The notes: generated by a model from the sequence alone, not told the origin. DNA of 17,973 nucleotides from Gammaproteobacteria bacterium (GCA_024639445.1 JAHEIJ010000007.1:1-17973), one strand, 5' to 3'. Shown: positions 6,533-14,257, numbered from the stretch's first letter. Numbers and translations are program-made.

Positions 6533-8656
6533 ATGGCTGCACGCCCACCCTTGACGGCACTGGAGATCGAGCAACAACTTGATAGCTTGCTCGATGTAGA
6601 GTTTTCCTTCTTAAAAACCGCGGCGCCTGCTGCCATTCTGGCAGGACTGGAACGGCAAGAGCAGGATTACATCATCACCTGGGTACAACGTGTTGCCAGC
6701 ACCAATATTCAACTGGCGTACCAGTTCATTACCCACGCAGTCGATGCCCTCGACAGCATGGACAAGCGGATTATTGAAGCCTGGGCACTGCATGCCATGG
6801 ATACCTACGATCAGACTGGCTTGTATAAAGCACTCGAAGTGATTCGCACCGTCCGTAATTTCGTGCAACTCAGTCACGAACGTAACGCTGGCGCCGTATT
6901 TGAAGAACAGGTCGGGGTACTGGGGCATTTCGCCCATGGTCTGTCCGGCCGTAAACTCAAACTGGCCGAGGCGGAAATCACCTATACGGATACGGAAACC
7001 ATTTATCTACCACCCCTGCTGGCACATCTGCCGACACCCGATCAGAATTTCCTGCTGTATAAAGCGCTCGTTGCCTTGCTCTGGGCACAAACTCGCTTCG
7101 GTACCTTTCGAATCAAACTCAGCGACCAGTTACAGCAACAGCCCGAGCCGGAAAATTTTCTGGCACTGTTTCAGTCACTAGAGACACTAAGGCTTGAAGC
7201 TTGCCTGGAGCGTGAACTACCTGGCCTGTTTCGGGATATGCAGACCCTCAAAACCAGTCTGGCACAGAACAACTTGCCGGCGGCATATCAATCCCTGGCC
7301 AAACGACTCGCCCAGGCGGACACCACCGCTGAAGACGTCCTGCAACTTACCTGCGAACAGTTTGGTAAGCTTCAGCCGCTGCCTCCCTTGTGTTATCAAC
7401 CCAGCCTGCAAATTGAAGAAGTGGAGGCCTGCATGGCCAAGCGTATTGAAATGGAAAAGATCAGGGTGCGCGTAAACCTGGCGAAGATACTGGAAGAAAT
7501 GCAAAAGGAAAACCGCGCATTTGAACAGCAGGAACATAAATTTGATATCAAAAAAATACCGGATCCGACCACGCCGGATGGCTTTCAGATCGAACTAACC
7601 CTGGACGATCAACCCATTGCCCCACCGGAAGAAGTCAAGGTTCTGTCCAACTCCATAATTCAGGATCTGGGTGATATTCCCGATGAATATCTCGTGCCGG
7701 CTGGCGAAGGTGAATATGACCCACGCGTGTTTGAAGACAAACAACAGGATCCGGATGATGTTTGGACAGGCACTTATCATGAAGAGGGTGCATTTCTTTA
7801 TAAGGAATGGGACTACCGGCGCCAACATTATCGCAAAAACTGGTGTGCGGTCCGCGAGGTGAACATTACCCCGGTTTACGATGACTTTGTCGATAGTACG
7901 CTGCACAAATACAGTGGCCTGGTAAAACACCTGCGTAAAACCTTTGAAGCCATGCGCGATGAAGACCGTCTGCTAAAGCGTCAGGTCTATGGCGATGGAG
8001 TAGACATTGATGCACTGGTAGAAGCCCTGGCGGATGCTCACGACGGTAGCGAAATGTCCGATCGCCTGTTCACCCGCATGCACAGGGTCGAACGCAATAT
8101 CGCGGTGGTTTTCATGGTGGACATGAGCGGCTCCACCAAAGGCTGGATCAATGAGGCCGAACGGGAATCGTTAGTCCTGTTATCCGAAACTCTGGAAACC
8201 CTGGGCGATCGCTATGCCATCTACGGCTTTTCCGGCTTGGCACGCAAGCGCTGCGAGATCTATCGCATCAAGGAATTCGATGAGCCCTATAATGAGGAGA
8301 TCAAGGCACGCATCAGTGGCATTCAACCCAAGGATTACACTCGCATGGGTTTTGCCGTTCGACACCTGTCCCACATACTTAATGAAGTTGAAGCACGCAC
8401 CCGTATCCTGATCACTCTGTCTGACGGCAAACCCGATGATTATGACAGCTACCGCGGTGATTACGGCATTGAAGATACACGCCGCGCTCTGCTGGAAGCA
8501 CGACGCGAAGGCATTCATCCTTATTGCATTACCATTGATCGTGAGGCACGAGATTACCTGCCGCACATGTATGGTCCGGCAGCTTATACTGTGATCGATG
8601 AAGTCCGGCAGTTGCCATTAAAAGTGTCTGATATCTATCGCCGCCTGACCACCTGA
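6533..8656 (+). CDS. cbbO: CbbO-type von Willebrand factor A domain protein (RuBisCO activase adaptor)
   Basis: This 707-residue protein is the partner of the AAA+ ATPase just upstream. Its C-terminal third is a VWA domain with an intact metal-dependent adhesion site: DMSGS at residues 530-534, Thr603 in DYTRMG, and Asp631 in LITLSDGKPDD. In the CbbQO system, the VWA metal site of CbbO contacts an acidic residue on RuBisCO and recruits the CbbQ ring. The N-terminal 300 residues are helical, the middle (about 340-460) is acidic and linker-like, and the end (KVSDIYRRLTT) is typical of the family. It is somewhat shorter than CbbO proteins I know of, which run nearer 750-800 residues. The intact DxSGS motif and the DYLPHMYGPAAY segment favour CbbO over NorD. 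No RuBisCO gene lies in the window, so the client is inferred. Confidence 0.8.
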   Translation: MAARPPLTALEIEQQLDSLLDVEFSFLKTAAPAAILAGLERQEQDYIITWVQRVASTNIQLAYQFITHAVDALDSMDKRIIEAWALHAMDTYDQTGLYKALEVIRTVRNFVQLSHERNAGAVFEEQVGVLGHFAHGLSGRKLKLAEAEITYTDTETIYLPPLLAHLPTPDQNFLLYKALVALLWAQTRFGTFRIKLSDQLQQQPEPENFLALFQSLETLRLEACLERELPGLFRDMQTLKTSLAQNNLPAAYQSLAKRLAQADTTAEDVLQLTCEQFGKLQPLPPLCYQPSLQIEEVEACMAKRIEMEKIRVRVNLAKILEEMQKENRAFEQQEHKFDIKKIPDPTTPDGFQIELTLDDQPIAPPEEVKVLSNSIIQDLGDIPDEYLVPAGEGEYDPRVFEDKQQDPDDVWTGTYHEEGAFLYKEWDYRRQHYRKNWCAVREVNITPVYDDFVDSTLHKYSGLVKHLRKTFEAMRDEDRLLKRQVYGDGVDIDALVEALADAHDGSEMSDRLFTRMHRVERNIAVVFMVDMSGSTKGWINEAERESLVLLSETLETLGDRYAIYGFSGLARKRCEIYRIKEFDEPYNEEIKARISGIQPKDYTRMGFAVRHLSHILNEVEARTRILITLSDGKPDDYDSYRGDYGIEDTRRALLEARREGIHPYCITIDREARDYLPHMYGPAAYTVIDEVRQLPLKVSDIYRRLTT

Positions 8657-8670
8657 GGTAGTCGTTCAGG

Positions 8671-8676
8671 TATAAT
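8671..8676 (+). promoter_or_regulatory. Candidate -10 element ahead of the DUF2892 gene
   Basis: A perfect TATAAT at 8671-8676 lies 47 bases before the next start codon, in the short gap after cbbO. No convincing -35 box is visible at the normal distance, so this is a weak call. Confidence 0.3.
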
Positions 8677-8723
8677 TCCCCACTATCCTTATCACACTTA
8701 ACGCTATTTTTAAGGAGTACTCC

Positions 8724-8945
8724 ATGTCTATTGAACGTACTATGTTTGCCTTCGGTGGCATCATGGTCATGCTCACCGCGCTGCTGGCCCTGTTCCATCA
8801 CCCTTACTGGACCTGGGTCACTCTGTTTATCGGGTTTAATTGCCTGCAAAGTTCCTTCACCGGCTTTTGCCCCCCGGTCTGGCTGTTGAAGAAATTCGGC
8901 CTGAAAACAGAAGCGGAACTCGCGCTGCAAAGTCCGGGGAATTAA
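8724..8945 (+). CDS. DUF2892 (YgaP-like) small inner-membrane protein
   Basis: The 73-residue product has two hydrophobic helices, roughly residues 7-24 and 28-44, and the family signature GFNCLQSSFTGFCPP followed by a basic WLLKKFGLK tail. The pattern matches the DUF2892 transmembrane module found alone or fused to rhodanese domains in YgaP. The family role is not settled; links to sulfur transfer come from the YgaP fusion only. AAGGAG at 8712-8717 is a good ribosome binding site, 6 bases before the ATG. The gene is 67 bases after cbbO and 35 bases before the nitroreductase-like gene, so the three could be cotranscribed. Confidence 0.8.
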   Translation: MSIERTMFAFGGIMVMLTALLALFHHPYWTWVTLFIGFNCLQSSFTGFCPPVWLLKKFGLKTEAELALQSPGN

Positions 8946-8980
8946 GCACACTGCTTAATCCATGATTCCGGAGACTTTTT

Positions 8981-9988
8981 ATGAATCATCGCATGTCAAA
9001 GGAACTCTGGAATCTCGATGAAGCGGACTATCCGGCTGATAAGCCATTGTCGGAAAAACTTGGCTTTCTGCTTAACTACGCCCAGCTCGCACCGTCCAGC
9101 CATAATTCCCAGCCCTGGCTATTCTCTGTCCAGGACACCCAGGTGCATCTCTACCCCGATCTGGATCAGTGGTTAAAAGTGGCCGACCCCGAGCGGCGAG
9201 AGTTATACATTAGCCTCGGGTGCGCACTGGAAAACCTGTTGATTGCGGCGGAACATTTTCAGCTGGGTTATCAGGCGAGTTTCTTTTCTGATCGTGAAGG
9301 TAAGGAACATTTCGCCAGCGTTACCTTTACGGAGGACAGCCCGACTGCCAATGTGCGTGATCCGGACCTGTTCAACACCATCCCCCAGCGTCGGACCAGC
9401 CGTGAGTTGTTTCAGCCTCGTTTGATTCCCAAAGAAGAGTTACTCCAAGTCAAGGCAGCCTGGCTGGAAAAGGATCTGCACCTGCATTTCATCGCCAATA
9501 TTGATCAGAAGCGTCGACTTGCTGAAATGGTAAAAACGGCGGACAAGACCCTCTATGCCAATCCGGCCTACCGGCACGAACTGGCTGAGGCGCTCGGCCA
9601 AGGTGCCTTCGGAACCCGATGGCCATGGTCACGTATACTGCAGTTTATAGTTCGTCATATCAACCTTGGCGCACGGCTCGGTAAGCAAGATGCCCAGGCC
9701 CTGATGAGTGCGCCGGTACTTATCATTCTCAGCGCCAAGACGGATGACGCCATTAGCCAGATTAAAATCGGTCAGCTCTATGAACGTATTGCTCTCACGG
9801 CAACCAGGCTGGGGTTGGGTACACAACCACTGAGCCAGATCCTGGAAATCCCGAGCTTGCGCCAGCAACTGGCGGCCACACTACCTGATGCAAAACTGGT
9901 ACCACAACATTTTCTCCGCATGGGCTATCCTTCTGATTTGAAAGCCCACACACCCCGTCGAACGGTGCTACAATATTTAAAAATGTGA
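8981..9988 (+). CDS. Acg-like nitroreductase-fold FMN protein
   Basis: The 335-residue protein has the features of the Acg branch of the nitroreductase superfamily. An early FMN-site motif APSSHNSQPW lies at residues 37-46, a second basic motif RRTSREL at 137-143, and a C-terminal helix-plus-glycine motif IALTATRLGLGTQPLSQ is present. Length agrees with Acg-type proteins (about 330 residues, two nitroreductase-like halves in one chain). Family knowledge: some members such as mycobacterial Acg bind FMN but lack normal reductase activity, so substrate and reaction are not predicted. There is no signal peptide. GGAGA at 8969-8973 supports the start at 8981; a second in-frame ATG lies at 8993. 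Confidence 0.75.
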   Translation: MNHRMSKELWNLDEADYPADKPLSEKLGFLLNYAQLAPSSHNSQPWLFSVQDTQVHLYPDLDQWLKVADPERRELYISLGCALENLLIAAEHFQLGYQASFFSDREGKEHFASVTFTEDSPTANVRDPDLFNTIPQRRTSRELFQPRLIPKEELLQVKAAWLEKDLHLHFIANIDQKRRLAEMVKTADKTLYANPAYRHELAEALGQGAFGTRWPWSRILQFIVRHINLGARLGKQDAQALMSAPVLIILSAKTDDAISQIKIGQLYERIALTATRLGLGTQPLSQILEIPSLRQQLAATLPDAKLVPQHFLRMGYPSDLKAHTPRRTVLQYLKM

Positions 9989-10010
9989 ATCTAATTATAG
10001 AAAATAGGAA

Positions 10011-10042
10011 ATATTTGGCGTAATAGCTTTCTGACCAAATAT
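10011..10042. repeat. Inverted repeat in the gap after the nitroreductase-like gene
   Basis: ATATTTGG at 10011-10018 is exactly complementary to CCAAATAT at 10035-10042, with 16 bases between. There is no U-tract, so it does not look like a terminator. It lies upstream of the 91-codon gene and just ahead of a TATACT hexamer (10051-10056), so it could be an operator or a structured leader. Confidence 0.35.
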
Positions 10043-10099
10043 CTATGTCCTATACTTAATTAAATTATGGGATTAAAATACGCTAGGTAGGCCAGTACT

Positions 10100-10375
10100 A
10101 TGACCGACAGTGAAGAGCGAGCTAAAGCCGCCATAATAGAACTTCAGAAACTGCTGCACGATGCCTTTAGCGCCGCGCAGGAACTGAAGCGTGACATCTC
10201 GAGCGAACATTTTCCAACTGCCTATGAATTGAGCAGCAAGATTCGTGATCTGCGTAAGACAGTGGAATACTTACGCGCTGAGCTGAATCATGAAACCATG
10301 GAAATGGAACTTGATTTCAGTTTATTCGGCCCGGACAGGCTTGATAGCTCAGAATCCTCCGCCAGCATCTGCTAA
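10100..10375 (+). CDS. Small helical protein of unknown function, 91 aa
   Basis: I do not recognise this family. The 91-residue product is charged and almost wholly helical, with two helix segments (residues about 5-30 and 40-72) whose hydrophobic spacing suggests a helical hairpin or coiled coil. It ends in a serine-rich tail (LDSSESSASIC) with a terminal cysteine. There is no membrane segment or catalytic motif. AGGTAGG at 10085-10091, 8 bases before the ATG, serves as a ribosome binding site. The gene stands alone between an inverted repeat upstream and two hairpins downstream. Confidence 0.65.
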   Translation: MTDSEERAKAAIIELQKLLHDAFSAAQELKRDISSEHFPTAYELSSKIRDLRKTVEYLRAELNHETMEMELDFSLFGPDRLDSSESSASIC

Positions 10376-10406
10376 ACCCGTTTTCACCTTGCTTAAAACC
10401 CCGCTG

Positions 10407-10447
10407 ACCCCTTCACCGGGGGTGGCTCGCTTCTTGGTGCGCGAGCC
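10407..10447. repeat. Two abutting GC-rich hairpins upstream of ubiB
   Basis: ACCCC at 10407-10411 pairs with GGGGT at 10419-10423. The very next base begins a second stem, GGCTCGC at 10424-10430 with GCGAGCC at 10441-10447. Neither is followed by a run of T, so they are not typical terminators. TACAAT at 10450-10455 immediately after could be a -10 box without a recognisable -35. Confidence 0.4.
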
Positions 10448-10489
10448 CGTACAATCTGCCCAATAATAATTACCCGATCTCCCAGGCCC

Positions 10490-12145
10490 ATGTACCGATT
10501 CAGCCAGTTTTTCCGCCTTATGAAAATCAGCTGGGTGTTGGCCAGCCAGGGCCTGGACGAACTGATTCTCGCCAGTCATCTATTCCGCCCCGTACGTTTC
10601 CTGAAAATTTTTATGCCCTGGACCTGGGTCACACGCCGTACCAGCCGGGGAGTGCGGATTCGGCGCGCCCTGGAAGAGCTTGGCCCCATTTTCGTCAAGT
10701 TCGGGCAGATTCTTTCTACCCGACGTGACCTGTTGCCCGACGACATCGCGGTGGAGCTGGCCCGGCTGCAGGACCAGGTACCGCCCTTTCCCGACGCCCA
10801 GGCCCGCCAGATCATTGAATCCAGCCTCGGCTGCCACATCGAAGCGGTATTCGCCGACTTCGAGGCCACTCCCTTTGCCTCGGCCTCCATTGCCCAGGTA
10901 CATGGCGCCACGCTCGAGGACGGCCGCCAGGTTGTGGTCAAGGTGCTGCGCCCGGGAATACTGCCCGTCATTCGGCGTGATATCAGTCTGTTGTATATCA
11001 TCGCCAGCAAGATTGAGCGTTACTGGACAGCGGGCAGACAGCTGCGGCCACGCGAAGTGGTGCAAGAGTTTGAAAAAACACTGCTGGATGAACTCGACCT
11101 GATGCGGGAAGCCGCCAATGCCAACCAGCTGAGGCGCAATTTCCTCGACTCCACCCTATTGTATGTGCCGGAAGTATACTGGGAATATACCCGCCGCGAT
11201 GTAATGGTGATGGAACGCATTCACGGCATTCCCATCAGCCAGATTGACCGGCTGCGTGACGCCAACATCGGACTGAAAACCCTTTCCGAGCACGGTGTGG
11301 AAATCTTCTTTACCCAGGTGTTTCGTGACAGTTTCTTTCATGCCGATATGCATCCGGGCAATATCTTTGTCTCCGACACGGGGCAGTACATTGCGGTCGA
11401 CTTTGGCATCATGGGCAGTCTCAGCGCCACCGATCAGCGCTACCTGGCGGAGAACTTTCTCGCCTTCTTTAACCGCGATTACCACCGCGTGGCGCAACTG
11501 CATGTGGATTCAGGCTGGGTGGGGAGCGATACCCAGGTGGGCGAATTCGAGGCGGCGATTCGCACCGTGTGCGAACCGATTTTTGACAAGCCGCTGAAAG
11601 AGATATCCTTCGGGCAGGTGCTTCTGCGCCTGTTCCAGACGGCGCGCCGCTTTAACATGGAAGTACAACCGCAACTGGTGCTGCTGCAGAAGACCCTGCT
11701 CAATATCGAAGGCCTGGGGCGCCAGCTCTATCCCGATCTGGATCTGTGGACCACCGCCAAACCCTTTCTCGAGCGCTGGATGCGCGAACAGATCGGTCCC
11801 AAGGCCTTTATGCGCCACCTGAAGGAAAATGCCCCGCTATGGGCTGAGCGCCTGCCGCAACTGCCCAACAAAATCTATGAGTTGCTGGAGCAGGCCAAGG
11901 ACGGCAACCTCAAAATGGAACTGAAGCCGGAGCAGATGCAGCAGTTACAGCGAGAGATCCGCCGCGCCAATCGCCGCAGTTTCGGCGCCATCACCGGGGG
12001 CAGTCTACTGGTTTCCGCCGCCGTCATTACGGCCCTCGATGGCTATGCCCCCACCATGCTCGGCAGCCTGCCGCTGGGTAGCTGGCTGCTCGGCAGCCTC
12101 GGTGTCATCATCCTGCTCGCCGCCTGGCCCGGCGATCCCGACTAG
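10490..12145 (+). CDS. ubiB: UbiB, ABC1/ADCK-type protein kinase-like ATPase for ubiquinone biosynthesis
   Basis: UbiB is a membrane-anchored atypical kinase-like ATPase needed for aerobic ubiquinone synthesis, thought to help extract or deliver lipid intermediates to the Ubi complex. The 551-residue protein shows the family hallmarks in order: the N-terminal KxGQ motif (Lys70-Phe-Gly-Gln73), the alanine-rich nucleotide loop ASASIAQVH at about 130-138, Lys151 in VVVKVLRPG, the catalytic loop HADMHPGN at 284-291, and metal-binding DFG at 304-306. The C-terminus has two membrane helices (about 500-518 and 528-546), as expected. The start at 10490 has only a weak ribosome binding site but gives the normal N-terminus. 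It lies far from ubiJ, its usual neighbour. DNA here is GC-rich. Confidence 0.92.
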   Translation: MYRFSQFFRLMKISWVLASQGLDELILASHLFRPVRFLKIFMPWTWVTRRTSRGVRIRRALEELGPIFVKFGQILSTRRDLLPDDIAVELARLQDQVPPFPDAQARQIIESSLGCHIEAVFADFEATPFASASIAQVHGATLEDGRQVVVKVLRPGILPVIRRDISLLYIIASKIERYWTAGRQLRPREVVQEFEKTLLDELDLMREAANANQLRRNFLDSTLLYVPEVYWEYTRRDVMVMERIHGIPISQIDRLRDANIGLKTLSEHGVEIFFTQVFRDSFFHADMHPGNIFVSDTGQYIAVDFGIMGSLSATDQRYLAENFLAFFNRDYHRVAQLHVDSGWVGSDTQVGEFEAAIRTVCEPIFDKPLKEISFGQVLLRLFQTARRFNMEVQPQLVLLQKTLLNIEGLGRQLYPDLDLWTTAKPFLERWMREQIGPKAFMRHLKENAPLWAERLPQLPNKIYELLEQAKDGNLKMELKPEQMQQLQREIRRANRRSFGAITGGSLLVSAAVITALDGYAPTMLGSLPLGSWLLGSLGVIILLAAWPGDPD

Positions 12146-12201
12146 ATTCCCCGCTTTTCCGGCACCCGAAACCATGGCTGCATGTTTTTTTGCGGTGGCC
12201 C

Positions 12202-12230
12202 TTGATTGTTCTCTAAAAGTTCTCTACTCT
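12202..12230 (+). promoter_or_regulatory. Candidate promoter of the lexA-like/polymerase operon
   Basis: TTGATT (12202-12207) is followed after 17 bases by TACTCT (12225-12230). The -35 is good and the -10 weak (three of six matches). The spacer and -10 are covered by the half-sites of the operator at 12208-12248, so bound repressor would block RNA polymerase. Confidence 0.5.
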
Positions 12231-12248
12231 AGAGAACGTCTGGAGAAC
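12208..12248. promoter_or_regulatory. Double LexA-type operator with four GTTCTC half-sites
   Basis: Two GTTCTC hexamers in direct orientation (12208-12213 and 12219-12224) are followed by two GAGAAC hexamers (12232-12237 and 12243-12248). Within each pair the tetramers are spaced as GTTC-N7-GTTC (or GAAC-N7-GAAC), the published alphaproteobacterial SOS-box form. The two pairs face each other around a 7-base centre, making a 41-base two-fold symmetric array. The last half-site overlaps the GGAG ribosome binding site (12242-12245) of the repressor gene. No CTGT-N8-ACAG box is visible here. Confidence 0.75.
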
Positions 12249-12256
12249 ATTTATAT

Positions 12257-12856
12257 ATGCTCACACAACTGGAACAACGCATCCTCGAGTTTATCCGCGG
12301 CTATATCGCCCAACACGGGCAGGGGCCAACCCTGACGGAGATTGGCGCGGCCATGGAGATCAAGTCGAAAGGTACGGTGCACCGGTATGTGCAAGCGCTC
12401 ACTAGCAAGGGCGCGCTGGAGCATGTCGAGCGCGGCTGGCGCGGGATCCGACTTGCCAATGAATCCCAACTCCACTCCACTACCCTCCCATTGGCAGGTC
12501 GGATCGCCGCCGGCCACCCTATTGAGGCCATTCCCGGCCAGGACCAACTCGACCTTGGCGAGTTGTTCGTCAGCGACAACCGTTTCGCCCTGCAGGTGAA
12601 AGGCGACTCGATGATCGATATCGGCATCCTGGACGGCGACTGGGTCATTATTGAACAGTGCCACACTGCCCACGATGGCGACATTGTGGTCGCCCTCATC
12701 GACGAGCAGGATGCCACCCTGAAACGCTTCAAATGTCTGCCAGACGGCCAGATTCTGCTGATCCCGGAAAATACCGACCTGTCGCCCATGCAGTACGCCC
12801 CCGAACGGGTTCGTATTCAAGGGGTACTGATGGGTCAGCTGCGTCACTACGCCTGA
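12257..12856 (+). CDS. lexA: LexA-family self-cleaving repressor (second-type LexA)
   Basis: The 199-residue protein has an N-terminal winged helix-turn-helix (about 1-68) and a C-terminal S24 peptidase domain (about 78-195). The self-cleavage bond is Ala80-Gly81 in LPLAGRIAAG; the catalytic pair is Ser118 (VKGDSMID) and Lys156 (ATLKRF), so RecA-stimulated self-cleavage should be possible. The putative recognition helix reads SKGTVHRYVQAL, unlike the SPNAAEEHLKAL of E. coli LexA, which agrees with a different operator. Full DNA-binding and cleavage domains separate it from UmuD, which lacks the winged helix. It lies directly downstream of a four-half-site operator and 16 bases upstream of a Y-family polymerase, so it most likely represses its own operon. 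Whether the genome also has a canonical lexA cannot be told from this window. Confidence 0.9.
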   Translation: MLTQLEQRILEFIRGYIAQHGQGPTLTEIGAAMEIKSKGTVHRYVQALTSKGALEHVERGWRGIRLANESQLHSTTLPLAGRIAAGHPIEAIPGQDQLDLGELFVSDNRFALQVKGDSMIDIGILDGDWVIIEQCHTAHDGDIVVALIDEQDATLKRFKCLPDGQILLIPENTDLSPMQYAPERVRIQGVLMGQLRHYA

Positions 12857-12872
12857 ACCCGGCGGCGGTGAC

Positions 12873-14108
12873 ATGTCAGATTCACCGCCGCCACATTGGT
12901 CTCGCGCCATTATCCTGATGGATATGGACGCGTTCTTTGCCTCGATAGAACAATATGATCAACCCAAACTACGCGGCCGTCCAATAGCCATCACCAACGG
13001 CATGCAGGGCACCTGTATCATCACCTGTTCCTACGAGGCCCGCGCCTACGGCATCAAAACCGGTATGCGTCTGAAAGAGGCGCGCCGCTTATACCCTGAT
13101 CTGATCCAGCGCCCTGCCAACCCCGAGCGCTACGCCGCGGTCTCTTCCAATATCATGAGCGCGCTACAAGACATCAGCCCGGATGTCGAAGTCTTCTCGG
13201 TCGATGAAGCCTTTCTGGATGTCACCCGCTGCCAGAAACTGCTCGGCCCGCCACCGCGTATTGCTCGACTGGTAAAGCAAAAAGTGTTCGAGGTCTCCGG
13301 TCTACCCTGTTCGGTCGGTGCCAGCGGCGACAAGACAACCGCTAAATACGCCGCCAAGCAAAATAAACCCAATGGCCTGGTCATTATTCCGCCCTGGGAG
13401 GCACGCCAACGCCTTGCTGGCGTTTCCGTTACCGAGCTGTGTGGAATCGCCGATGGCATTGGCCGTTTTCTGGCCGAGCGCGGCGTCTGGACCTGCGGTG
13501 ACATGGTGCACTTGCCGATTGGCGAGCTGGCGCGCCGCTTCGGTAATCCGGGTCGGCGGATCTGGTATATGTGTCAGGGCGAAGACCCCGCCAAGGTGGA
13601 TAATCGTGTGCCACCCCCCAAGTCAATCGGCCATGGCAAGGTCGTCCCACCCGATACCCGTTCGCGCCATATCTTGCTGATCTACCTGCAACATATGAGT
13701 GAAAAAGTAGCGACCCGCTTACGCCGTCATGACATGCAGGCACAAAATTTTTTCATTGGCCTGCTCACCCGCGATGGCTGGGTGGGCGACAAGCTCCAGA
13801 CCGTCATGCCCACCAACGATGGTTTGCTGATTTTTACCCTGGGGAAAAAAATATTACGCGCTAACTGGCAAGGCGAAGGCATACATCAGGTTCAGGTCAC
13901 CGCCCTGGATCCGCATCCGGCGGCTATCCAACTGGAACTGTTTGAAGACCCACTCGCCGATCATAGTGGCAGCAATCGAGTGATGGATGCTATCAACCAG
14001 CGTTACGGTGAGTTTGCGCTTACGCCCGCCCGCCTTTTGAACCGTTCCAGCATGCCGAATGTGATCGCCCCGGCATGGAAACCTTTCGGTCATCGTAAAA
14101 CGGTTTGA
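12873..14108 (+). CDS. Y-family translesion DNA polymerase (DinB/UmuC-like)
   Basis: The 411-residue enzyme should copy damaged DNA. The catalytic residues are intact: Asp17 in MDMDAFFASIE, and Asp111-Glu112 in FSVDEAFLDV; Phe22 is the expected sugar steric gate. The palm, fingers (YEARAYGIKTGM), thumb (AGVSVTELCGIADGIGRFL, helix-hairpin-helix-like) and little-finger regions follow in order. Near the C-terminus QLELF at 353-357 fits the beta-clamp-binding consensus QLxLF. Intact catalytic residues rule out ImuB, which has lost them. With the upstream repressor it forms a two-gene operon analogous in logic to umuDC, except that the first gene encodes a full LexA. The start at 12873, 16 bases after the repressor stop, has a weak ribosome binding site and may rely on translational coupling. 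Confidence 0.9.
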   Translation: MSDSPPPHWSRAIILMDMDAFFASIEQYDQPKLRGRPIAITNGMQGTCIITCSYEARAYGIKTGMRLKEARRLYPDLIQRPANPERYAAVSSNIMSALQDISPDVEVFSVDEAFLDVTRCQKLLGPPPRIARLVKQKVFEVSGLPCSVGASGDKTTAKYAAKQNKPNGLVIIPPWEARQRLAGVSVTELCGIADGIGRFLAERGVWTCGDMVHLPIGELARRFGNPGRRIWYMCQGEDPAKVDNRVPPPKSIGHGKVVPPDTRSRHILLIYLQHMSEKVATRLRRHDMQAQNFFIGLLTRDGWVGDKLQTVMPTNDGLLIFTLGKKILRANWQGEGIHQVQVTALDPHPAAIQLELFEDPLADHSGSNRVMDAINQRYGEFALTPARLLNRSSMPNVIAPAWKPFGHRKTV

Positions 14109-14257
14109 GAACAAGAATAGTTATGCCTGGCAGGACATGGGGCACAACTATAACTGGTCGAATGGAGAGACCGTCATAACCTGCATCAACATACCCCGGT
14201 CATTGCTGAAGCTGACTATGGATAAACTACATTTTATTTAAAACATACATTTTCTGC

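Noticed and set aside
6533..8656. NorD of a nitric-oxide reductase cluster
   Set aside because: The VWA motif is the full DMSGS and the C-terminal region reads as CbbO-like; no norB or norC genes are present. NorD is not excluded entirely.
12251..12910. Open frame of 219 codons antisense to the lexA-like gene
   Set aside because: It is explained by the GC-rich codon pattern of the sense gene, and its product shows no recognisable domain.
14109..14257. Terminator between the polymerase and TRAP genes
   Set aside because: Only short, imperfect stems are visible and none is followed by a T run on either strand.
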